Below, piece by piece: positions 8,443 to 17,648 of a stretch of DNA of 60,068 nt. Positions within the stretch are counted from its first letter, which is position 1; every line of letters starts with the position of its first letter. The stretch is from assembly GCA_017617235.1 (NCBI GenBank), contig JAFZWQ010000022.1:1-60068 (forward strand). The letters are read 5' to 3'. The stretch is from Bacteroidaceae bacterium (GTDB lineage Bacteria; Bacteroidota; Bacteroidia; Bacteroidales; Bacteroidaceae). A program made the translations under genes and the position numbers. A model generated the notes under the pieces. That model saw only the letters and a list, made by a program, of their open reading frames with translations. It did not search any database and was not told where the DNA came from.

Positions 8443-9204
8443 ATGAAGAATCTATTATCTCTGCTTGTCCTTTGTATCCTCCTGCTGTCCTGTTCTACGA
8501 AAAGCACGGAGGTGTGTCCGGAGGAAGATGCCAGCCAGTTTGTGACCCTGACAGACGTGGTGCCCGATGCCATCTTGGAGATACGTTATTTTGGCACATA
8601 TAACTTTGTGGGAACGCGTATCGACGGTTACGAGGAGCCGACGGCATTGCTCACCAGGCAGGCCGCTGACAGTCTGAAAGCCGTGAGCGATGATGTTATC
8701 AAACAGGGCTATCGCCTGAAAATCTACGATGCTTACCGTCCGCAGAAGGGTGTTGACCACTTCGTGCGCTGGGCAGAGGATATCGCTGATACGCTGATGA
8801 AGGCTTATTTCTATCCCGACCTGGACAAGAGTGTGCTCTTCCCACAGGAATACATCTGTCTGAAGAGCGGTCATACGCGTGGTTCTACTGTTGACCTGAC
8901 GCTCTTTGATATGGCGACAGAAAAAGAGGTGGATATGGGTGCTACCTTCGACTGGTTCGGTCCTGAAAGTCATCCCGATTTCTGCGGTAATCCTGAGACT
9001 GGACAGTATAATGGGGACAACAGAAAATCGCCAAAGGAGCGTTCTATCACCGAGCAGCAGTTCCAGAACCGCATGATTCTGCGCCAGGCCATGCTGCGTC
9101 ACGGGTTCAAGCCTTTTGACACCGAGTGGTGGCACTTTACCCTGAAGGACGAGCCTTTTCCCGATACTTACTTTACCTTCCCCGTGAAACAGTTGCATAA
9201 TTAA
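8443..9204 (+). CDS. VanX-type D-alanyl-D-alanine dipeptidase (M15D), lipoprotein
   Basis: 253 residues. The N-terminus has a lipoprotein signal with lipobox LLSC near residue 17, so it acts at the membrane outside the cytoplasm. The catalytic domain has YDAYRP, SGHTRGSTVDL and DTEWWHF, which supply the Arg, zinc ligands and catalytic Glu of M15D dipeptidases. It is a close paralogue of the partial gene at 1-648, differing at scattered positions and by a 2-residue gap after GDN. The pair are direct repeats about 8.5 kb apart. It starts 12 bases after the phosphatase gene, so the signalling run may extend into it. Likely role: release or recycling of cell-wall dipeptides. Confidence 0.93.
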   Translation: MKNLLSLLVLCILLLSCSTKSTEVCPEEDASQFVTLTDVVPDAILEIRYFGTYNFVGTRIDGYEEPTALLTRQAADSLKAVSDDVIKQGYRLKIYDAYRPQKGVDHFVRWAEDIADTLMKAYFYPDLDKSVLFPQEYICLKSGHTRGSTVDLTLFDMATEKEVDMGATFDWFGPESHPDFCGNPETGQYNGDNRKSPKERSITEQQFQNRMILRQAMLRHGFKPFDTEWWHFTLKDEPFPDTYFTFPVKQLHN

Positions 9205-9238
9205 TATGATTTTGAGGATGCGGGAAAGTAGAACCACG

Positions 9239-11413
9239 ATGAATATGAAGAACATAGGCACTATTTTTGTTTTTGTTGCATGGGTACTTCAAGGCATCCA
9301 TGCGCAAAAGACCGTGTATATCCCCGATAGCTGGAAATACAATGCCACTACGGAGGAATATACCGAAGGCGGCAACAGCGAGTTGCAATGGTCGTACAAC
9401 CGAAGCAAGGAATCGGACAACTGCATCGTTTTCTGGCAAAAGGGATTCGGCGACGATCCGAGCAAGGCACCGGCACTCAACGGTACGGAGATGACTTTCG
9501 ACGTGGATGCTGTGCTGCGGGTGGCAGAGACCTGCTACGACCTCAATGTCAACAAACTGGCTTTCTCGTGCAGCAACATGCGGGACAAGTACAAGATTCT
9601 GATTTTGATGAACTACACCACCACATGGACCTGCTACGGCGGTGGCTACGACTACGAGTGCAGTGCCCTGTGGCTGAATCCTGCTACGGTGAAGCCGGCC
9701 GGACACTCTCTGGCACACGAGGTGGGGCATTCCTTCCATTATATGTGTTATGCCGAGGCTGCCAACTACAACCATACCTCTTCGACAACGATTGGAACCG
9801 GTTTCCATCTGCCTGTAGGTAACGGACAAGCCATCTGGGAGCAGACAGCGCAGTGGCAGGCCAATCAGGCCTACCCGTCGGAAATGTTCAAACAGAGTTA
9901 TCCGCTTTTCGGGAACAATGCTAATTACGCCTTCTCGCACGAATGGATGCGCTATCAGAGCTATTGGTTCCTGTATTATCTTTGCCAGCACTACGACGAC
10001 ATCACCACCGTGGCGCAGGTGTGGAAGCAGAAAATGACGGGGGCCAAGGATTTCTGTCAAGCCCTTATGGCTTTGAAAGGCCTTTCTGCCGAGGCGCTGT
10101 ATGAACTCTATTTCGACTATGCCCTGCATTGCGCCACCTACGACTTCGATGCGGCAGCCCCATATCGTGATAATTACATCGGTAAATTCGACTACCGGGC
10201 CGTGCAGCTCGACGAAAACAAGTATCAGGTGGCCTATGCCAGTGCACCGCAGGGTACAGGATTTAATGTCATCGAACTCTCCGTACCGGCTGCCGGTACC
10301 ACCGTCACCACCAAGTTCACGGCGCTCGTTCCAGGCTGTGCGCTCCATGAGGCCGATCCGGGAGAATACAACAATGGCAGCGCGCTGGTCAGTGCTGGCG
10401 TAACGAAATACAACCGCATCAGTGCTTCGGCACGTGGCTTCCGCGTGGGTTATGTCTTTCTGAAGAACGACGGCACACGTGAGTACAGCAACGACAATAC
10501 CGTTCATTGCAAGGGTACCGACGAGGTGACCGAGGACATTACCGCAGAGGTGCCGTCGGGTACCAAACGCATGTTCCTGGTCGTGAGTCCAGCCCTCAGC
10601 AGCTATATCCAACACAAGTGGGACGAGAATATCAAGAATGATGACCAGTGGCCCTATCAGTTTGAACTCGTGGGTACGACGGCCACCAACATTATCCCCT
10701 ACATGAAGGAACCCGATTTCGAGAAAGCCATTGACGGGCGCGACATCGCGGATGTCACCCTTACCTACGATGTCATATTACCACCGACTTCGGGCTATGA
10801 CGGAGCTGCTGTCAACTTCTCCGGCAGCGGACTCAATGCCATCTGCACGGCGTTCCAGATGGATGGCGATGCGATATTCGGACAAATCCTTCCTTACAGC
10901 GCTTCGCAGCAGAACGGCACCATCATGAACTATGCTGCAAAGTCCAACGGAACTCTACAAAAAGTGGCCAAAACCACGAATGGCGACTTTGGGCACTGGT
11001 TCAATGCCAACGGAACTGCCATCTCATACGGCAGCGGCTGTGTGGTATATGCCGAGTTTACCAAATCCACGAAGAGCGCCGTTGTCGGTCAATATCCAAA
11101 TGCCAACAGCAATGGTACAAAGCGCACCATCCGCGAGGCGTTGCATTATAAGGATGGCAACGGGAAGTCCGCTACAGTCTATCTCGTCTTCAACATTTCT
11201 TTCCAGACGGGGGCGACGGCTCGCAGCTACCTCACCGATATTGACTATACAGAACCGGTTCCCAGTTCGGTGAATGCCGTCGAAACATCGACAAATGAGG
11301 AGCGTGTGGTTTATGACGTGCAGGGACGCAAGGTGAAACCCGGAAACAGGACACGAAGCATCTACATTGTGGATGGAAAGAAGTACCTTTGGTCAAATTT
11401 TGGCCGAAATTAA
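9239..11413 (+). CDS. Exported DUF6055/DUF4859-like protein with an HExxH motif
   Basis: The start is placed at 9239 or 9245 because the signal peptide (MKNIGTIFVFVAWVLQGIHAQ) follows directly; the frame extends back to an ATG at 9206. About 720 residues. The N-terminal half has SLAHEVGHSFHYM near residue 160, a zinc-metallopeptidase-like HExxH, and resembles DUF6055 proteins. A later part, about 500-670, resembles DUF4859 (VILPPTSGYDGAAVNF). The end, VYDVQGRKV then SIYIVDGKKYLW, is a short type-IX-like C-terminal tail. It is probably secreted or surface-displayed. Whether it is an active peptidase is unproven; the third zinc ligand is not obvious. It starts close behind the dipeptidase gene. 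Confidence 0.78.
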   Translation: MNMKNIGTIFVFVAWVLQGIHAQKTVYIPDSWKYNATTEEYTEGGNSELQWSYNRSKESDNCIVFWQKGFGDDPSKAPALNGTEMTFDVDAVLRVAETCYDLNVNKLAFSCSNMRDKYKILILMNYTTTWTCYGGGYDYECSALWLNPATVKPAGHSLAHEVGHSFHYMCYAEAANYNHTSSTTIGTGFHLPVGNGQAIWEQTAQWQANQAYPSEMFKQSYPLFGNNANYAFSHEWMRYQSYWFLYYLCQHYDDITTVAQVWKQKMTGAKDFCQALMALKGLSAEALYELYFDYALHCATYDFDAAAPYRDNYIGKFDYRAVQLDENKYQVAYASAPQGTGFNVIELSVPAAGTTVTTKFTALVPGCALHEADPGEYNNGSALVSAGVTKYNRISASARGFRVGYVFLKNDGTREYSNDNTVHCKGTDEVTEDITAEVPSGTKRMFLVVSPALSSYIQHKWDENIKNDDQWPYQFELVGTTATNIIPYMKEPDFEKAIDGRDIADVTLTYDVILPPTSGYDGAAVNFSGSGLNAICTAFQMDGDAIFGQILPYSASQQNGTIMNYAAKSNGTLQKVAKTTNGDFGHWFNANGTAISYGSGCVVYAEFTKSTKSAVVGQYPNANSNGTKRTIREALHYKDGNGKSATVYLVFNISFQTGATARSYLTDIDYTEPVPSSVNAVETSTNEERVVYDVQGRKVKPGNRTRSIYIVDGKKYLWSNFGRN

Positions 11414-11505
11414 TTTTCGTACATAACTTTGAGTATCCAACTGTCCAAAAAGACATGCAAGCACATCTTTTTACACCGTTGTTTGCATTTTGATGCTCTA
11501 AAATT

Positions 11506-11535
11506 TTGCACTTCGCTCGGTTTTCACTAACTTTG
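11506..11535 (+). promoter_or_regulatory. rplS promoter
   Basis: TTG at 11506-11508, preceded by TT, then 19 bases, then TAACTTTG at 11528-11535. This is a near-perfect Bacteroidota primary-sigma promoter. A second candidate (TTTG at 11399-11402, 21 bases, TAACTTTG at 11424-11431) lies at the end of the upstream gene. Confidence 0.75.
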
Positions 11536-11626
11536 CACCCGCTTTCCGCCCCAGGTCGCTGGCAGGATGAAGAGTTCCCTGTTATGCCTCGGGTTGAGAT
11601 GTACAACAATTTAACAAACCAAAACA

Positions 11627-11992
11627 ATGGCAGATTTAATTAAAATTGCTGAGGAAGCATTTGCTACAGGTAAGCAGCACCCCGCATTCAAGGCTGGTGA
11701 CACAGTTACCGTGGCTTACAAAATCATCGAGGGCAACAAGGAGCGTATCCAGCTCTATCGTGGCGTTGTCATCAAAATCAGCGGTCACGGTGACAAGCGT
11801 CGCTTCACTGTCCGCAAGATGTCGGGTACCGTTGGTGTAGAGCGTATCTTCCCCATCGAAAGCCCCAACATCGACAGCATTACCGTAAACAAGGTAGGTA
11901 AGGTACGTCGCGCTAAGCTGTACTACCTGCGTAACCTGACTGGTAAGAAGGCTCGTATCGCTGAAAAGCGCGCAGCACTGACTGCAGAGTAA
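11627..11992 (+). CDS. rplS: Large ribosomal subunit protein bL19
   Basis: 121 residues, normal length for bL19, which sits at the 30S-50S interface. Recognisable segments are [13 protein letters not shown] near residue 21, [10 protein letters not shown] near 38, and [16 protein letters not shown] near 67 with [11 protein letters not shown] following. It stands alone between its own promoter and a terminator at 12021-12056 rather than in the trmD operon found in many bacteria. The leader from the predicted transcription start to the ATG is about 85-90 bases, long enough for an autoregulatory structure, but none is proven here. Confidence 0.97.
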   Translation: MADLIKIAEEAFATGKQHPAFKAGDTVTVAYKIIEGNKERIQLYRGVVIKISGHGDKRRFTVRKMSGTVGVERIFPIESPNIDSITVNKVGKVRRAKLYYLRNLTGKKARIAEKRAALTAE

Positions 11993-12020
11993 TCCACGAG
12001 CGTTTCAAAAAGACTGAATG

Positions 12021-12056
12021 AAGGCATCAAGGGCAAACGCTCGAGATGCCTTTTTT
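12021..12056 (+). terminator. Rho-independent terminator of rplS
   Basis: An 8-bp stem, AAGGCATC (12021-12028) with GATGCCTT (12045-12052), overlaps a six-T run at 12051-12056. The frame of the next gene extends into this hairpin, which argues for the later start chosen for that gene. Confidence 0.85.
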
Positions 12057-12090
12057 CGTAACTTGTAACTCAAATCTCGTAACTAATACA

Positions 12091-12927
12091 ATGGTGGAAC
12101 TGGGAAGAGTGAACCGCTTGACGGTGGTGAAGCAGGTGGACTTCGGATTGTATCTGGATGGCGGCGAGGTGCATGGTAATATCTTGTTGCCTGCCCGCTA
12201 TGTGCCCGATGGAACGAAAATTGGCGATGAAATCGACGTTTTTCTCTACCTTGACCAGGAAGAACGGCTCGTTGCCACCACGGAACATCCGCTGGCACAG
12301 GTGGGCGACTTCGCTTGGTTGGAGGTGGCCTGGGTGAACAACTTCGGGGCATTCCTCAACTGGGGACTGATGAAGGATTTGTTCGTACCTTTCCGTGAGC
12401 AGAAGATGAAGATGCAGAAGGGTAACCGATACATCGTGCATGTGCATCTGGATGAGGAAAGTCACCGTATCATGGCCTCGGCAAAGGTGGAGAAGTTCCT
12501 TTCGCACGAAATGCCTCCCTATCAGGTGGGTGATGCTGTGGATGGACTGGTGTGGCAGAAGACAGACCTCGGGTTCAAGGTTATCGTGGACAACCGCTTT
12601 GGCGGCCTTCTCTACGACCATCAACTGTTCCGCCAATTACATACGGGCGACCGACTGACGATGTATATCCAGCAGGTGCGCGAGGATGGGAAAATCGACC
12701 TTATGTTGCAACCCGTTGGACAGCAGGCTGCACGCGAGTTCAGTGACGTATTGTTGGAGCACCTGCGAAACAACGCTGGACGTACGGTGCTTGGGGACAA
12801 GAGTCCTGCCGAAGAGATATATGCCGTGTTCGGTGTCAGCAAAAAGGTATTCAAAAAGGCTGTGGGCGACTTGTACAAACGCCGCTTAATACAGATTACG
12901 GACGAAGGAATAAGCTTAAATGATTAA
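12091..12927 (+). CDS. CvfB-like S1-domain RNA-binding protein
   Basis: 278 residues from ATG 12091; the frame runs back to 12046 but that part lies in the rplS terminator. It resembles the CvfB/YitL family: tandem S1-like beta-barrels (residues about 1-60, 65-130, 140-210: [42 protein letters not shown]) followed by a C-terminal winged-helix region ([22 protein letters not shown]). CvfB affects virulence-factor expression in staphylococci and binds RNA. It overlaps the ABC ATPase gene by 8 bases, so the two are translationally coupled. A specific role here is unknown. Confidence 0.88.
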   Translation: MVELGRVNRLTVVKQVDFGLYLDGGEVHGNILLPARYVPDGTKIGDEIDVFLYLDQEERLVATTEHPLAQVGDFAWLEVAWVNNFGAFLNWGLMKDLFVPFREQKMKMQKGNRYIVHVHLDEESHRIMASAKVEKFLSHEMPPYQVGDAVDGLVWQKTDLGFKVIVDNRFGGLLYDHQLFRQLHTGDRLTMYIQQVREDGKIDLMLQPVGQQAAREFSDVLLEHLRNNAGRTVLGDKSPAEEIYAVFGVSKKVFKKAVGDLYKRRLIQITDEGISLND

Positions 12928-13591
12928 ACTACGCAACATTACCAAGAGTTTCGGCACGTTGCAGGTGCTGAAGGGCATAGACCTTGACATCAGTCAGGGC
13001 GAAATCGTGAGCATTGTAGGCCCCAGTGGGGCAGGAAAGACCACGCTGTTGCAGATTATGGGCACGTTGGACAAAGCCGACACGGGCTCGGTGGAAATCG
13101 ATGGAGTAGATACCAGCAGTCTGTCCCAAAAACGCCTGAGCCGCTTCCGTAACCAAAAGATTGGCTTTGTGTTCCAGTTCCATCAGTTGTTGCCCGAGTT
13201 TACGGCTCTCGAGAATATCATGATACCCGCTTTTATCGGTGGAATGGGCAAAAAAGAGGCACGGGCTCGTGCCTTGGAACTGTTGGCGTTTATGGGATTG
13301 AGCGAACGTGCCGACCACAAGCCCAACGAATTGTCGGGTGGCGAAAAACAACGCGTAGCCGTTGCCCGTGCCTTGGTGAACAATCCTGCCGTGGTGATGG
13401 CCGACGAACCTTCGGGTAGCTTGGACAGCAAGAACAAGGAAGAGTTGCACCAGCTATTCTTCGACCTTCGTGAAAAGTACGGACAGACTTTTGTCATTGT
13501 TACCCACGACGAAGGACTTGCCAGTCTGACCGACCGTACCATACACATGCGTGACGGCCAAATCGATAACCCAGAGCAAAGCGAAGGTTAA
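12920..13591 (+). CDS. LolD/MacB-type ABC transporter ATP-binding protein
   Basis: 223 residues. Walker A is GPSGAGKTT near residue 35, the Q loop is [17 protein letters not shown], the signature is [15 protein letters not shown] near 138, and Walker B is [13 protein letters not shown] near 158. The [15 protein letters not shown] segment is typical of the LolD subfamily, which powers lipoprotein release from the inner membrane (LolCDE). No permease gene adjoins, which is common in Bacteroidota where lolC/E is elsewhere. It overlaps the CvfB-like gene by 8 bases and ends 2 bases from the convergent antiporter gene, so the two transcripts must overlap. Confidence 0.88.
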   Translation: MIKLRNITKSFGTLQVLKGIDLDISQGEIVSIVGPSGAGKTTLLQIMGTLDKADTGSVEIDGVDTSSLSQKRLSRFRNQKIGFVFQFHQLLPEFTALENIMIPAFIGGMGKKEARARALELLAFMGLSERADHKPNELSGGEKQRVAVARALVNNPAVVMADEPSGSLDSKNKEELHQLFFDLREKYGQTFVIVTHDEGLASLTDRTIHMRDGQIDNPEQSEG

Positions 13592-13593
13592 TC

Positions 13594-15693
13594 CTAAAGT
13601 TTTTTGTGGAATAAACGACGGAACCAGTTGCCCTGGCGGGTAACGGCACGACCGTTAGGCTGGAATATGGAAAGTGTTTCGGCCGGCTCGCCCCATTGGT
13701 CGGGATAGAGCAGCATGACGCTGGTCTGACTGAAATAGCGGTGGATGAGCAGCGGCAGGTTGTCGAAACGACTTTGGTAGGAGATGGAGTTTGCGCGTGC
13801 AATAATAAAGATGAACATATGGTCTTCGCTGACGCGCGACGAAAGTGTCTCGATTTGTGTCCAGCGGCTCATTTCGAAGAATTCGGAACGCAGGTTACCG
13901 TGTTTCTGCCGCATGTAGCTCTGGATGTAAGGTTGTGTATCGGGATGGGCATGGAATTCGAGATGGCAGTCGAGCTGTTCGCCAATACGGCTTACGTGTT
14001 CCAACCATTTGTAGAATCCCACCTCGTATTCTGCCTTCTGGGGTACGGCAACAATGACACGTCGAAGTGTGCCGGGGGGGACGATGCTGCGCAGGACCAT
14101 GACCTCGCGACGCGTGCCTTCCAGAATATTGTCGATGATGGTGCCCAACGAAGATTGGGGTGTGTCGTCGGTCTGGCTGCCAAGGCTGAGGATGATCTCA
14201 CCACAATCGTTTTCGGTCATGGTGTGTAGGATGCCGCTGGCGATGTTGGTGGATACACGGTTCATGGTTACCATTTGTACATCGGCGGCCGTTGCCACCT
14301 CCTGTGCCTTTTCCAATATGCGACGGGCATTCTGATGATGTTTTTTGCCCATTTCATCGTCGAAAGAGACGGTCAGACCAATCAGGCTTTCAGGGATATA
14401 GGGGTTGCGAATGAGCATCGCCAACTGGGTCAGCGAGTCGACATTGGCTTCCTGGGAATAGGTAACCAGACAGCGTCCGTGATAGGAACCGCGGTTCTCC
14501 TCGAACTGAGTGCCTTTCAGTACCAGATGGCGTGCTCCGCGATTGGTGGCCAGCGATGAAATGATGCACGAGAACAGAATGAGCATGACGGTGCCGTTCA
14601 ACACTGCATTGTCCATGAGATTGACAGCAGGGTCTGTGCCAATCATGACGATGGCCAGTGCGCCTGCGGCATGGGCATTGGTGAGTCCGAACATCAGGGT
14701 GCAGCTGTCGCGGTCGCCTCGCGAAGTCAATGTCATGGCAACGGCTGCAAGCCATTTGGTGAGGGTGGCTGTAACCACCATCACTGCCACAATCCACATG
14801 GTGTTGGCGTCCGAGAACAGGATGTGAACATCGATAATCATGCCCACACCTATCAGGAAGTAAGGGATGAAGAGCGCATTGCCCACGAATTCGATGCGGT
14901 TCATCAGTGGCGAGGTGCGAGGAATGAGTCTATTCACCACCAAACCCGCCAGGAATGCACCTAACAGTCCTTCGAGACCCACCAGTTTGGCCAACGAGGC
15001 GCTGAGGAAGACCAGTGCAAGGATGAAGATGTACTGCATGACACTGTCGTCGTAGCGGCGCAGGAACCATCGGCCCAAACGGGGGAATACGATAACCACA
15101 AAGGCGCCGTACAGGGTACACTTCAGAGCAAAGAATAGCCAGAAATGCCAGTCGGCATTGTCGTGCAGGCGCCCCACGGTAATGGCCACCATCAACAGGG
15201 CCAGGAAGATGGCGATGGCTGTGGCAACTACGCTGATGACTACGCTGGGATGGCGCCCGATACCATAACGTCCCACGATGGGATAGGCTACCAGGGTGTG
15301 TGAGGCCAGGGTGCAGGCCAAGAGCATGGAGGTTTCAGGTCCGAAATGCAACAGTTGGCGTGCAGCCAGAAAACCCAGTGCAAAGGGGATAAGGAATGTG
15401 AGCAGGCCAAATTGAAGCCCGCGGCGCCCATAGTGTGAGACGCTGCCCATATCCAGTTCCAGGGCTGCCAGGAACATGATGTAATAGATGCCCACCTGTC
15501 CGAATATCTCGAACGAGCGGTCGCGTTCCACTACATTTAATCCAGAGGGGCCGATGAGTACACCTGCCAGCATCAGTCCGATGATGGGGGGGATGCGTAA
15601 CCGCCTGAGTAACATGGGGGCCAGCAGAATAATGACGAGCACCAGGAAAAATGTCCAAGTGGGGTCGGTTATGAGGGCAGATGTCTCTATCAC
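13594..15693 (-). CDS. CPA2-family cation:proton antiporter with C-terminal USP-like region
   Basis: 699 residues from a GTG start. The first 390 or so residues form about 12 membrane helices of the Kef/NhaP2 type: IPPIIGLMLAGVLIGPSGL near residue 33, FLAALELDMG near 94 and LGAFLAGLVVNRLIPRT near 245. The remaining 300 residues are soluble, with a universal-stress-like segment (IVAVPQKAEYEVGFYKWLEHV). The family exchanges Na+ or K+ for protons across the inner membrane. A later Met start (residue 27) would remove the first helix, so the GTG is preferred. The -7 box lies only 4 bases before this GTG. Ion specificity is not readable. Confidence 0.9.
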   Translation of the reverse strand: MIETSALITDPTWTFFLVLVIILLAPMLLRRLRIPPIIGLMLAGVLIGPSGLNVVERDRSFEIFGQVGIYYIMFLAALELDMGSVSHYGRRGLQFGLLTFLIPFALGFLAARQLLHFGPETSMLLACTLASHTLVAYPIVGRYGIGRHPSVVISVVATAIAIFLALLMVAITVGRLHDNADWHFWLFFALKCTLYGAFVVIVFPRLGRWFLRRYDDSVMQYIFILALVFLSASLAKLVGLEGLLGAFLAGLVVNRLIPRTSPLMNRIEFVGNALFIPYFLIGVGMIIDVHILFSDANTMWIVAVMVVTATLTKWLAAVAMTLTSRGDRDSCTLMFGLTNAHAAGALAIVMIGTDPAVNLMDNAVLNGTVMLILFSCIISSLATNRGARHLVLKGTQFEENRGSYHGRCLVTYSQEANVDSLTQLAMLIRNPYIPESLIGLTVSFDDEMGKKHHQNARRILEKAQEVATAADVQMVTMNRVSTNIASGILHTMTENDCGEIILSLGSQTDDTPQSSLGTIIDNILEGTRREVMVLRSIVPPGTLRRVIVAVPQKAEYEVGFYKWLEHVSRIGEQLDCHLEFHAHPDTQPYIQSYMRQKHGNLRSEFFEMSRWTQIETLSSRVSEDHMFIFIIARANSISYQSRFDNLPLLIHRYFSQTSVMLLYPDQWGEPAETLSIFQPNGRAVTRQGNWFRRLFHKKL

Positions 15694-15697
15694 ACTG

Positions 15698-15729
15698 CAA
15701 AGATACGATTAAACGTGTGATTTCACAAA
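15698..15729 (-). promoter_or_regulatory. Antiporter promoter, almost touching the start codon
   Basis: Read on the minus strand: TTTG (15729-15726), 20 bases, TATCTTTG (15705-15698), a full-match promoter. Transcription should begin within a few bases of the GTG at 15693, implying a leaderless or nearly leaderless mRNA. Confidence 0.7.
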
Positions 15730-15760
15730 TGATTTTATATGATTTATCGCTTTTTTTCAC

Positions 15761-15768
15761 TATCTTTG
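15761..15768 (+). promoter_or_regulatory. -7 box of the asd promoter
   Basis: TATCTTTG matches the TAnnTTTG box and lies 48 bases before the asd ATG. No good TTTG is seen at the -33 distance. Together with the minus-strand box at 15698-15705 it forms a compact divergent promoter region. Confidence 0.6.
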
Positions 15769-15816
15769 CAGCCGAATTCCTTTAAACGTTATACGTTAAA
15801 CATTAAACCTTTAGAT

Positions 15817-16827
15817 ATGCGAGTAGCAATTGTAGGCGCCAGTGGCGCAGTAGGGCAGGAATTCCTGCGAGTGCTCGACGAGCGTAACTTCCCCATCGAT
15901 GAACTTCTGCTTTTCGGTTCCAAGCGCAGTGCTGGTACCAAATATACCTTCCGCGGCAAGGAAATTGAAGTAAAGTTGTTGCAGCACAACGACGACTTCA
16001 AGGGAGTGGACATCGCCTTCACCAGCGCAGGTGGCGGTACTTCGAAGGAATTTGCCGAGACCATTACGAAGCACGGTGCCGTGATGATTGACAACTCGTC
16101 GGCCTTCCGCATGGACGAGGATGTGCCCCTGGTGGTTCCTGAGTGCAATGCCGAGGATGCCCTGAACCGTCCGCGTAACATTATTGCCAACCCCAACTGT
16201 ACGACTATTATGATGGTGGTTGCCCTGCAGGCTCTGGAGAACATCAGTCACATCAAGCGCATACATGTTGCCAGCTATCAGGCTGCCAGCGGTGCAGGTG
16301 CAGCTGCTATGGCTGAGCTGTACGAGCAGTACCGTCAGGTGTTGGCAGGTGAAAAGCCCACCGTTGAGAAGTTTGCCTACCAGCTGGCTTTCAACGTCAT
16401 CCCCCAGATTGATGTATTCACCGACAACGGATACACCAAGGAGGAAATGAAGATGTACAACGAGACGAAGAAGATTATGCATACCGATGCTGACTGCTCG
16501 GCTATGTGTGTTCGCGTGCCCTCTCTGCGTTGCCACAGCGAAAGCGTATGGGCAGAGACGGAGCGCCCCGTAAGCGTGGAGGAGTTCAAGGAGGCCATCC
16601 GTAACGGTAACGGCCTTCAGCTCGAGGACGACCCGCAGAACAAGGTTTACCCCATGCCTCTGTTCCACGAGAACTGCGACGACGTCTTCGTAGGCCGTAT
16701 CCGCAAGGATCTGGCCAACCCCAACGGCATCACCTTCTGGTTGGTATCGGACCAGATTAAGAAGGGTGCTGCCCTGAATGCCGTACAAATCGCAGAGTAT
16801 CTTATTAAGGTAGGTAACATAGGCTGA
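15817..16827 (+). CDS. asd: Aspartate-semialdehyde dehydrogenase
   Basis: 336 residues. ATG 15817 is chosen because the NADP-binding segment [17 protein letters not shown] must open the protein; the frame extends back to 15739 across the promoter. The enzyme reduces aspartyl phosphate to the semialdehyde for lysine/diaminopimelate, threonine and methionine synthesis. The active-site cysteine is in NPNCTTI near residue 128, [13 protein letters not shown] near 150 is the conserved substrate loop, and the catalytic His is expected in [10 protein letters not shown] near 234. Length and motifs are normal. Confidence 0.96.
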   Translation: MRVAIVGASGAVGQEFLRVLDERNFPIDELLLFGSKRSAGTKYTFRGKEIEVKLLQHNDDFKGVDIAFTSAGGGTSKEFAETITKHGAVMIDNSSAFRMDEDVPLVVPECNAEDALNRPRNIIANPNCTTIMMVVALQALENISHIKRIHVASYQAASGAGAAAMAELYEQYRQVLAGEKPTVEKFAYQLAFNVIPQIDVFTDNGYTKEEMKMYNETKKIMHTDADCSAMCVRVPSLRCHSESVWAETERPVSVEEFKEAIRNGNGLQLEDDPQNKVYPMPLFHENCDDVFVGRIRKDLANPNGITFWLVSDQIKKGAALNAVQIAEYLIKVGNIG

Positions 16828-16847
16828 TATTTGCCCCCTTTTTTTGA

Positions 16848-17609
16848 ATGAGACATCGCCTGCTACTGGCTTTTTGGCTGTTTGCTTTCATGCCCATGTC
16901 GCTATGGGCTCATGAGGACGACAGCACGCGAGTAGCAGACTTTTGTCGTGTCCGACCCCAGCAGGTGATTGTGCCTGCAGCCATGATAACCGTGGGAGCC
17001 GTGGCTGTGGGAAACAAACGGCTTTGTGACATGAAGTATGACGTGCGGGATGCTATGCAGCGTGGACGCGGAACGCACCACAAGGCTAACGTCGAGACAT
17101 GGCTCACACTTTCTGCCCAGATTGGCGTCATCGCCCTGGGACCCAAAGCCAAGCACTCCTTTACCGACCGCATGCTGGTGAAACTCACCTCCTATACCTT
17201 ACTTTATACCACAGGTCACATCGTCAAGGCATGTGTCCGTGAACCGCGTCCCGACGGTCATGGCGTTCATGCCTTCCCTTCCATCAAGACTGCTGCCGCT
17301 TTCATGGCGGCTGAACAAACTCGCATCGAGCGCGGATGGGCCTGGGGAATGGGTATGTACACCTTTGCGGCTGGCATCGGTGTGCTGCAGATGTACAACG
17401 ACCGTTGCTATGTCAACGATGTGTTGGCAGGTGCAGGCGTGGGCATCCTGTCCACACACGCCGCCTATTGGCTTTTGCCCTACGAACGCCGCTGGTTCGG
17501 GCTGGATAAACGCAAGAAGAAACAGAAAAGCGATGCTGCCATGATGCTCGTCCCCACCTATCAGTACAATACCCGCACCGTGGGCTTTGCCTTCACTGCT
17601 TCTCTCTAA
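16848..17609 (+). CDS. PAP2-fold membrane protein lacking the catalytic histidines
   Basis: 253 residues with a signal peptide (MRHRLLLAFWLFAFMPMSLWA) and several membrane helices. The PAP2 phosphatase landmarks are present but altered: motif 1 KACVREPRPDG near residue 125 is fair; motif 2 reads FPSIKTAAAF where the family has FPSGHTATAF; motif 3 reads NDRCYVNDVLAG where Bacteroidota relatives usually have NNRHWxxDVxAG. Both histidines needed for phosphate transfer are thus Lys and Cys here. It lies 20 bases after asd. Inference: an inactive homologue, or one with a different chemistry. The fold call is firm, the loss of activity is predicted. Confidence 0.82.
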   Translation: MRHRLLLAFWLFAFMPMSLWAHEDDSTRVADFCRVRPQQVIVPAAMITVGAVAVGNKRLCDMKYDVRDAMQRGRGTHHKANVETWLTLSAQIGVIALGPKAKHSFTDRMLVKLTSYTLLYTTGHIVKACVREPRPDGHGVHAFPSIKTAAAFMAAEQTRIERGWAWGMGMYTFAAGIGVLQMYNDRCYVNDVLAGAGVGILSTHAAYWLLPYERRWFGLDKRKKKQKSDAAMMLVPTYQYNTRTVGFAFTASL

Positions 17610-17648
17610 ATCTCTTTCCCTTCCCATCCCTTCTCGTGGAGCGATACT

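Noticed and set aside
1-9204. Vancomycin-resistance cluster, because of two VanX-type genes
   Set aside because: No vanH, vanA-type ligase or vanRS is present; the neighbours are unrelated.
9173-10615. Antisense frame (480 codons) opposite the HExxH protein
   Set aside because: Shadow of a sense gene with signal peptide and domains; no promoter box or family motif of its own.
12046-12090. Upstream start for the CvfB-like gene
   Set aside because: These codons lie in the rplS terminator hairpin and its T run.
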